Notes under the pieces: model-generated | Databases searched by the model: none | Told to the model about the DNA's origin: nothing | The model's input: only the letters and a program-made list of their open reading frames with translations | Translations under genes and position numbers: made by a program | In this document: piece after piece, positions 58,680 to 64,000 of the stretch | Numbering within the stretch: the first letter of the stretch is position 1 | How the letters are laid out: each line of letters opens with the position of its first letter | NCBI GenBank assembly: GCA_017306015.1 | Contig: JAFKJK010000025.1 | Coordinates: forward strand, 62,001-126,000 | Direction: 5' to 3' | DNA length: 64,000 nucleotides | Origin: Propionibacteriaceae bacterium | Lineage (GTDB): Bacteria; Actinomycetota; Actinomycetes; Propionibacteriales; Propionibacteriaceae

Positions 58680-59477
58680 ATGTCCGAGCGCAAGCCTCTG
58701 CGTCGCCGTCGTGGCACGCGCGCATTCGTCCTGGCGGCCACCCTCGGCCTGCTCGCGGTGGTCTATGCAGGCTTCGCTCCGGCGACCCGGTCGCTGGCGG
58801 AGAACACCGAGCAGATCACCCAGGGGAAGGATCTGTTCGCCACGAACTGCGCCTCCTGCCACGGGCTCGGCGGTGAGGGGCTGGCCGAGGAGGGCGTCCC
58901 GGCGCTGACCAATGTCGGCGCGGCGGCCGTCGAGTTCCAGGTCAGCACCGGACGGATGCCGGCGCCCAACACCGTCAGCCAGCCCGTGCCGAGGGAGAAC
59001 ACGTTCACCGCGGACGAGGTGGCCGCGATGGCCGCCTACGTCGCGAGCCTCGGCACCGGCCCCGGCATCCCCAACGAGGACCAGTACCTGCCCAGCGGCC
59101 TGACCGCGGAGGAGATCGCCGAGGGCGGCGAGCTGTTCCGCACGAACTGCTCGGCCTGCCACAACTTCAAGGGCTCCGGTGGTGCGCTGCCGAACGGTGT
59201 CACCGCGCCGAACCTGCAGGAGACCTCCCCCCAGCACGTGTGGGAGGCCATGCGCACCGGACCGGGCCAGATGCCGGTGTTCGCTTCCGGCGCCATCCCG
59301 GACGCCGACGTGAAGAAGATCGTCGCCTACCTGGAGCAGGTGAACGCGCAGCCGTCCGCCGGCTTCAACCTCGGCGGCCTCGGGCCCGTCTCGGAGGGGC
59401 TGTGGGCCTGGATCGCCGGCATCGGCGTGCTGGTGCTGTTCGCGATCTGGATCACGACGAAGGGGGCGAGGGCATGA
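58680..59477 (+). CDS. qcrC: Di-heme cytochrome c subunit of the bc1-type complex
   Basis: A 265-residue membrane-anchored cytochrome cc. The N-terminal anchor helix (AFVLAATLGLLAVVYAGF) is followed by two heme c sites, Cys57-Cys60-His61 (CASCH) and Cys157-Cys160-His161 (CSACH). A C-terminal helix (LWAWIAGIGVLVLFAIWI) ends the protein. It replaces a soluble cytochrome c by passing electrons directly to oxidase. The ATG at 58680 is preceded by GAGGGGG; an ATG at 58665 overlapping the ctaE stop has no such site. Followed by qcrA with an ATGA overlap. Confidence 0.95.
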   Translation: MSERKPLRRRRGTRAFVLAATLGLLAVVYAGFAPATRSLAENTEQITQGKDLFATNCASCHGLGGEGLAEEGVPALTNVGAAAVEFQVSTGRMPAPNTVSQPVPRENTFTADEVAAMAAYVASLGTGPGIPNEDQYLPSGLTAEEIAEGGELFRTNCSACHNFKGSGGALPNGVTAPNLQETSPQHVWEAMRTGPGQMPVFASGAIPDADVKKIVAYLEQVNAQPSAGFNLGGLGPVSEGLWAWIAGIGVLVLFAIWITTKGARA

Positions 59478-60547
59478 GCGAGCTGGACGTCCGCGACGCC
59501 GCCACGCCGCCCGAGCCGGCGGCGACTCCCGTCCCCGATCCGGGGCTCGAGGAGCACGTCGAGCGCTACACGGACGTCGACGACCGCGCCAGCCGCGCCA
59601 CCTACCGGCAGATCGTCGCCATGCTCGGCGCCGTGCCGGTGCTGGTGGTCGCGTTCGTGGTGGTCTACTTCGCCGTCCCGATCAGCGCCGAGTTCGCGCT
59701 GTTCGGCACGACCTGGAAGGCCCAGCACGTGCTGCTCGGCGGCACCGTCGGGCTCGCCATCCTGCTGATCGGGATGGCCCTGATCCAGTGGGCGCGCCTG
59801 GTGATGTCCGACGTGGAGATGTCGGAGGAGCGGCATCCCGCCCAGACCGGCCCCGAGGCCCGGGCCGTGCTCGCGGCCGACACCAAGGCCGGCGTCGAGG
59901 AATCGGGGATCAAGCGCAGGGCGCTGATCGGCTCCGGGGTCGCCGGCGGGCTGGGCCTGCTGGTCGTGCCGGCGCTGCTGGCGCTGGGCGACCTCGGCCC
60001 CTGGCCGACGGACGCCGTCCGGGCCAAGACCATCGAGAAGACCATCTGGGCCGAAGGCATCCGGCTGGTCAACGACGTCAACTACCTGCCGCTGAAGGCG
60101 TCCGAGCTGGTCGTGGGCCAGCTGGTCAACGCCGAGCCGGAGAACCTGCAGGCGCTGCACGGCTCCGAGTACCAGATCGCCAAGGCGAAGGCGGCGATCA
60201 TCGTGGTCCGGATGGACCCCAACTCGATCCGCATCCCCGACTCCCGCAAGGACTGGCAGGTCGACGGGATCCTGTGCTACTCGAAGATCTGCACCCACGT
60301 CGGCTGCCCGATCAGCCTGTGGGAGCAGCAGTCGCACCACCTGCTGTGCCCGTGCCACCAGTCCACCTTCGACCTCGGCAACTCCGGCGTGGTCGTCTTC
60401 GGGCCGGCGGCGCGGTCGTTGCCCCAGCTGCCGATCACGACGGACGCGGACGGCTACCTCGTCGCCCGCAGCGACTTCACCGTCCCGGTCGGGCCGAGCT
60501 TCTTCGAACGCGACTCGTCCAAGGACTTCAAGGACGGTGACAACTGA
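59474..60547 (+). CDS. qcrA: Rieske iron-sulfur protein of the bc1-type complex
   Basis: A 357-residue actinobacterial QcrA with three transmembrane helices (two near 45-110, a third at about 155-180 preceding the soluble domain). The 2Fe-2S ligands are in CTHVGC and CPCHQS. It transfers electrons from quinol to cytochrome cc (QcrC). The ATG at 59474 overlaps the qcrC stop, and its stop shares the last base with the qcrB start. Confidence 0.96.
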   Translation: MSELDVRDAATPPEPAATPVPDPGLEEHVERYTDVDDRASRATYRQIVAMLGAVPVLVVAFVVVYFAVPISAEFALFGTTWKAQHVLLGGTVGLAILLIGMALIQWARLVMSDVEMSEERHPAQTGPEARAVLAADTKAGVEESGIKRRALIGSGVAGGLGLLVVPALLALGDLGPWPTDAVRAKTIEKTIWAEGIRLVNDVNYLPLKASELVVGQLVNAEPENLQALHGSEYQIAKAKAAIIVVRMDPNSIRIPDSRKDWQVDGILCYSKICTHVGCPISLWEQQSHHLLCPCHQSTFDLGNSGVVVFGPAARSLPQLPITTDADGYLVARSDFTVPVGPSFFERDSSKDFKDGDN

Positions 60548-62229
60548 TGGCGAAACCGACGAAGATCCGCGAGGACTCCCCCGCCCTCGCCGTCCAGACC
60601 CCGCCCGAGGCACCGCCCGCGGTCAACAAGCTGGCGCCGGCCGCCGAGTGGGTGGATCAGCGTAGCGGCATCGGCAAGGTGATCAAGGGCGCGCTGCGCA
60701 AGATCTTCCCCGACCACTGGTCGTTCCTGCTGGGCGAGATCGCGCTGTACTCGTTCATCATCCTGCTGCTCACCGGGGTGTTCCTGACCTTGTGGTTCAA
60801 GCCGTCGATGGGCGAGGTGGAGTACTCCGGCTCGTATGAGTTGATGCGCAACATCCCGATGTCGGAGGCGTTCGCGTCCACCCTGAACATCAGCTTCGAC
60901 GTCCGCGGCGGCCTGTTGATGCGGCAGATCCACCACTGGGCGGCGATGCTGTTCGTGGCCGCGATGACGATCCACATGCTGCGGGTCTTCTTCACCGGCG
61001 CGTTCCGCAAGCCCCGGGAACTGAACTGGATCATCGGCGTCGGCCTGCTGTCGATCGGGCTGATCGAGGGCTTCGCGGGTTACTCGCTTCCCGACGACCT
61101 GCTGTCGGGTACCGGCCTGCGGTTCGTCGACGGCTCGATCCGGTCGATCCCGATCATCGGCACCTGGGTCGAGTTCTTCGTCTTCGGCGGCGAGTTCCCC
61201 GGCGAGCTGATCATCCCGCGGCTCTACATGGTGCACATCCTGCTGGTGCCGGGCCTGCTGCTCGGCCTGATCAGCGCACACATGGCGCTGCTGGTCTACC
61301 ACAAGCACACCCAGTGGCCCGGTCCCGGACGCACCCAGAAGAACGTGGTCGGCTACCCGCTGTTCCCGGTCTACGCGGCGAAGGCCGGCGGCTTCTTCTT
61401 CATCGTGTTCGGCGTCACCACGCTGATGGGCGCGCTGATGCAGATCAACCCGGTGTGGCTGTACGGGCCGTACAACCCGTCCCAGGTCACCGCCGGCTCG
61501 CAGCCCGACTGGTACATGGGCTTCGTCGAAGGCGCGATCCGGATCATGCCGAACTGGGAGTGGCACCTCGGCTCGACGACGTGGTCGTGGAACATCTTCA
61601 TCCCGTTCGTCGGGCTGATGGGACTGCTGTTCACCGGGTTGGCGCTGTACCCGTTCATCGAGGCCTGGGTGACCGGCGACAAGAGCGAACACCACCTGCT
61701 CGACCGTCCCCGCAACGCACCCAACCGGACCGCCTTCGGAGTGGCCTGCATGACCTGCTACGGGATGTTCTGGGCGGCCGGCGGCAACGACATCATCGCC
61801 ACCCAGTTCCACGTGTCGCTCAACGACGTCACCTACTTCATGCGGGTCGCGGTGTTCGTGGCCCCGGTGATCGCGTTCATCGTCACCAAGCGGATCTGCC
61901 TGTCACTGCAGCGCCGGGACGCGGAGACGGTCCTGCACGGCTCGCCGACCGGCGTCATCGTCCGCAGCCCGGACGGCGGCTACACCGAGGCGCACACGCC
62001 AGTCAGCCAGGGCGAGGCGTACACCCTGACCCGGCACCCGCAGTGGACGCCGGTGGAATCGGGCGGACGCGTCCGCCAGCGGCTGTCCCGGTGGTTCGCC
62101 CACGGCCAGATCGCCAAGCCGACCGCGGAGGACATCGAGGCGGCCAGCCACCACGCGCACCCGATCTCCCCGGTGGACGCGGCCGCGGACGAGACCGCGT
62201 CGATCGGGTCGGGCAAGGACGCCGAGTAG
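60547..62229 (+). CDS. qcrB: Cytochrome b subunit of the bc1-type complex
   Basis: A 560-residue quinol:cytochrome c reductase core. Heme b ligand regions are RQIHHWAAMLFVAAMTIHMLRVFFTGAFRKPRELNW and YMVHILLVPGLLLGLISAHMALLVYHKHTQ. The PDWYMGF segment corresponds to the PEWY region of the quinol-oxidation site. An extended C-terminal tail is typical of actinobacterial QcrB, the target of Q203-type inhibitors in mycobacteria. The start at 60547 shares a base with the qcrA stop (TGATG). Confidence 0.97.
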   Translation: MAKPTKIREDSPALAVQTPPEAPPAVNKLAPAAEWVDQRSGIGKVIKGALRKIFPDHWSFLLGEIALYSFIILLLTGVFLTLWFKPSMGEVEYSGSYELMRNIPMSEAFASTLNISFDVRGGLLMRQIHHWAAMLFVAAMTIHMLRVFFTGAFRKPRELNWIIGVGLLSIGLIEGFAGYSLPDDLLSGTGLRFVDGSIRSIPIIGTWVEFFVFGGEFPGELIIPRLYMVHILLVPGLLLGLISAHMALLVYHKHTQWPGPGRTQKNVVGYPLFPVYAAKAGGFFFIVFGVTTLMGALMQINPVWLYGPYNPSQVTAGSQPDWYMGFVEGAIRIMPNWEWHLGSTTWSWNIFIPFVGLMGLLFTGLALYPFIEAWVTGDKSEHHLLDRPRNAPNRTAFGVACMTCYGMFWAAGGNDIIATQFHVSLNDVTYFMRVAVFVAPVIAFIVTKRICLSLQRRDAETVLHGSPTGVIVRSPDGGYTEAHTPVSQGEAYTLTRHPQWTPVESGGRVRQRLSRWFAHGQIAKPTAEDIEAASHHAHPISPVDAAADETASIGSGKDAE

Positions 62230-62238
62230 CGTCCAGCC

Positions 62239-62269
62239 TGAACCATCGGGGACTGTCCCCGATGGTTCA
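62239..62269. repeat. Type B dispersed palindromic repeat after qcrB
   Basis: A 31-base perfect palindrome: TGAACCATCGGGGAC, a central T, and GTCCCCGATGGTTCA. It lies nine bases after the qcrB stop and may terminate or stabilise the ctaE-qcrCAB mRNA. Confidence 0.9.
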
Positions 62270-62301
62270 CTCCCGCCGGCTCGGTGCGGTATGCATGTCG
62301 C

Positions 62302-63309
62302 ATGGAGATCGAGCTGTCCGCCCTCGCGGCGGCCGTGGCCGAGGAACAGTTCACCGGTGTGGTCGCCGTCGACGTCGCGGACGAACCCGGCGAGCGGCAC
62401 TGCTACGGCTTCGCCAACCGTGCCTTCGGCGTCCCCAACGGTCCCGAGACCCGGTTCGCGCTGGCTAGCGGCAGCAAGACGTTCACCGCGCTCGGCATCC
62501 TCCGACTGGTCGATGCCGGACGGCTGGAGCTGAGCTCCCCCGTCCGGCCGATCCTCGGCGCCGACCTGCCGCTGATCGACGACGCCGTCACCGTCGAGCA
62601 GTTGCTGGCGCACACCTCGGGTATCGGCGACTACCTCGACGAGTCCGACGACTGGGACGCCAGCGACTACGTCCTGCCCGTCCCGGTGCACACCCTGGCC
62701 ACCACGTCCGGCTTCCTGCCCCTGCTCGACGGCCACCCCCAGGCGTTCCCGCCCGGCGAACGGTTCGCGTACTGCAACGGCGGCTACGTCGTCCTGGCCC
62801 TGGTGATCGAGCGGGTCAGCGGGCTCGACTTCCGCACCTTCCTGCAGAACGAGGTGTTCGACCGCGCGGGACTGGCAGCGACCAGCTACCTGCGGTCGGA
62901 CGAGCTGCCCGGCGACGCGGCCGTCGGCTACCTCGACGCGGACGGCGACCGCAGCAACGTCCTGCACCTGCCGGTGCGCGGCAACGGGGACGGCGGCGCG
63001 TACTCCACCGCGGCCGACCTGCACCGGTTCTGGCGGGCGCTGCTGGCCGGGCGGATCCTCGGCCCGGACCTGCTGGCCGAGTTCGTCCGTCCCCGCAACG
63101 ACGTGCCGGACGAGCCGTTCTGGTACGGCCTGGGCGTCTACGTCGACCCCGACAGCGGCGTGCTGGCGATGGAGGGCTACGACGCCGGGGTGTCGATGCG
63201 GTCGCTGCACGACCCGGCCGCCGCGACGACGGCGTCCGTCCTCGGCAACACCCCGGACGGATCCTGGCCGATCGCCGAGCTCCTCCTGGAGGCGATCACG
63301 TCCCGCTGA
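62302..63309 (+). CDS. Serine hydrolase, class C beta-lactamase/DD-peptidase family
   Basis: A 335-residue cytoplasmic-looking protein (no signal peptide). It has the SxxK motif Ser56-Gly-Ser-Lys59 in ALASGSKTF and the YxN motif Tyr157-Cys-Asn159 in FAYCNGGYVVL. Family members include esterases and D-amino-acid peptidases; lack of export makes a beta-lactam resistance role unlikely. TATGCA lies six bases before the ATG at 62302, although the hexamer is a poor -10. Confidence 0.85.
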   Translation: MEIELSALAAAVAEEQFTGVVAVDVADEPGERHCYGFANRAFGVPNGPETRFALASGSKTFTALGILRLVDAGRLELSSPVRPILGADLPLIDDAVTVEQLLAHTSGIGDYLDESDDWDASDYVLPVPVHTLATTSGFLPLLDGHPQAFPPGERFAYCNGGYVVLALVIERVSGLDFRTFLQNEVFDRAGLAATSYLRSDELPGDAAVGYLDADGDRSNVLHLPVRGNGDGGAYSTAADLHRFWRALLAGRILGPDLLAEFVRPRNDVPDEPFWYGLGVYVDPDSGVLAMEGYDAGVSMRSLHDPAAATTASVLGNTPDGSWPIAELLLEAITSR

Positions 63310-63341
63310 TCCGGCGACCGGGCGGCCGGTAGAATCCTCCG

Positions 63342-64000
63342 GTGCGATTCCTCACCGGCAAGCCCGGCTACGACCTGACCTACGACGACGTCTTCATGGC
63401 GCCGCGGCGGTCCTCGGTCACGTCCCGGCTCGACGTCGACCTGACCAGCGCGGACGGCCTCGGCCTGCCGACACCGCTGGTCGTCGCCAACATGACCGCC
63501 GTCTCCGGACGCCGGATGGCCGAGACGGTGGCTCGCCGCGGCGCGATCGCGGTCATCCCGCAGGACCTGCCGACCGACATCGTCGCCACCTCGATCGCCC
63601 GGGTGAAGGCCGCACCGACCGTGTTCGACACCCCGCTGGTCATCGACCCGCACGCGACCGTCGGCGAGGCGCTGGCGCTGCTGCCCAAGCGCGCCCACGG
63701 CCTGGTCGTGGTGGTCGCCGACGGCGAGCCGGTCGGGACGGTGTCCGAGCGGGACCTGACCGGGCTGGACCGGTTCAACCAGGTCCACGAGGCGATGACC
63801 ACCGATCTCACCATCGTCGCCGACACGGCATCCCCGACCGAGGTCTTCGACGAGCTGTCCGCCCGGCGGCACCGCGCTGCCCTGGCCGTCCGGGACGGCC
63901 GGCTGGTCGGCGTGATGACCCTCAAGGGGGCGGTCCGGGCCGCGCTCTACCCACCCGCCGTCGACGCGGACGGACGGCTGAAGATCGGCGTCGCGGTCGG
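63342..64000 (+). CDS. guaB1: GuaB1-family IMP dehydrogenase-related protein (partial, 3' end outside window)
   Basis: The first 219 codons of a protein opening VRFLTGKPGYDLTYDDVFMAPRRSSVTSRLDVDLTS. It continues with PLVVANMTAVSGRRMAETVARRGAIAVIPQDLPTD, then two CBS domains (HATVGEALALLPKRAHGLVVVV, VGTVSERDL; VHEAMTTDLTIV, RRHRAALAVRDGRLVGVMTLKGAVRAALY). This is the IMPDH family paralogue GuaB1 of actinobacteria, reported in mycobacteria to act as a GMP reductase. The catalytic cysteine lies beyond the window. GTG start with TAGAAT six bases upstream (leaderless). Confidence 0.92.
   Translation, partial: MRFLTGKPGYDLTYDDVFMAPRRSSVTSRLDVDLTSADGLGLPTPLVVANMTAVSGRRMAETVARRGAIAVIPQDLPTDIVATSIARVKAAPTVFDTPLVIDPHATVGEALALLPKRAHGLVVVVADGEPVGTVSERDLTGLDRFNQVHEAMTTDLTIVADTASPTEVFDELSARRHRAALAVRDGRLVGVMTLKGAVRAALYPPAVDADGRLKIGVAV

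Noticed and set aside
21635..62269. The dispersed repeats as a CRISPR array
   Set aside because: Units are scattered over 40 kb, not regularly spaced, have no spacers and no cas genes are present.
62302..63309. Beta-lactam resistance gene
   Set aside because: SxxK and YxN motifs are present, but the protein has no signal peptide, and the family includes many esterases and peptidases.

Overview
The window is high-GC chromosomal DNA from an actinobacterium (Actinomycetota). The evidence is a class II DAHP synthase, an actinobacterial ctaE-qcrCAB respiratory cluster with a di-heme QcrC, tandem Rpf proteins, a PASTA kinase, a HelD-type helicase, GuaB1, 13E12-type HNH and many leaderless-looking start codons. 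The gene order from metF through idsA, pknL, aroG, an acyltransferase, NlpC/P60, a DEDD/GIY-YIG nuclease, trpD, ctaE and qcrCAB follows, from memory, the Mycobacterium tuberculosis Rv2172c-Rv2196 region. The overall impression fits Propionibacteriales, but the genus cannot be fixed from the sequence alone. No tRNA, rRNA, CRISPR array, prophage or intact transposase was seen.

Layout. 1-15.1 kb: DUF1697 fragment, citrate synthase, a Phd/PIN toxin-antitoxin pair, glutamate decarboxylase, a broken EF-G-like gene, a DtxR-box-controlled DUF2470-like gene, a DUF1540 gene, FrnE-like DsbA, MarC, YccF, a TetR-glycosyltransferase pair, an SOS-box HNH gene, then trmB-truA-rsmC-like. 15.1-21 kb: a cobalamin riboswitch followed by five overlapping genes. 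These encode an intrinsic-factor-like alpha/alpha-barrel protein, a membrane-anchored DUF4430-like protein, and a complete ECF transporter (T, fused A-A', S). This looks like a vitamin B12 capture and uptake system and is the most interesting locus. 21-24.4 kb: superoxide dismutase, two overlapping rpf genes and a lipoprotein. 24.5-28.4 kb: infA-rpmJ-rpsM-rpsK-rpsD-rpoA-rplQ on the minus strand. 28.5-33.2 kb: an MFS transporter, GH3 glycosidase and TetR cassette. 33.4-46.4 kb: HelD, metF, polyprenyl synthase, thiE, PknL-like kinase, MBL protein, aroQ, a fused aroE-aroK, threonine aldolase, aroG and plsC. 46.4-57.8 kb: esterase, DUF4097/RHH pair, NlpC/P60, a lipoprotein, the nuclease, AsnC-like protein, cyclophilin, a sunset-domain protein, prepilin peptidase, trpD and a REC-like protein. 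57.9-62.2 kb: ctaE-qcrC-qcrA-qcrB. The window ends with a serine hydrolase and guaB1, which runs off the edge.

Three themes cross the window. (1) About twenty genes have a -10-like hexamer only 6-7 bases before the start codon, which implies leaderless mRNAs. In three of them (Phd antitoxin, HNH gene, RHH protein) a perfect palindrome lies between -35 and -10. (2) A dispersed 29-31 bp repeat family (seven units) sits at 3' ends of genes and inside two coding sequences. (3) Translationally coupled overlaps (ATGA/GTGA) tie the B12, rpf, trmB-truA-methyltransferase, aroG-ltaE, trpD and qcr operons together.
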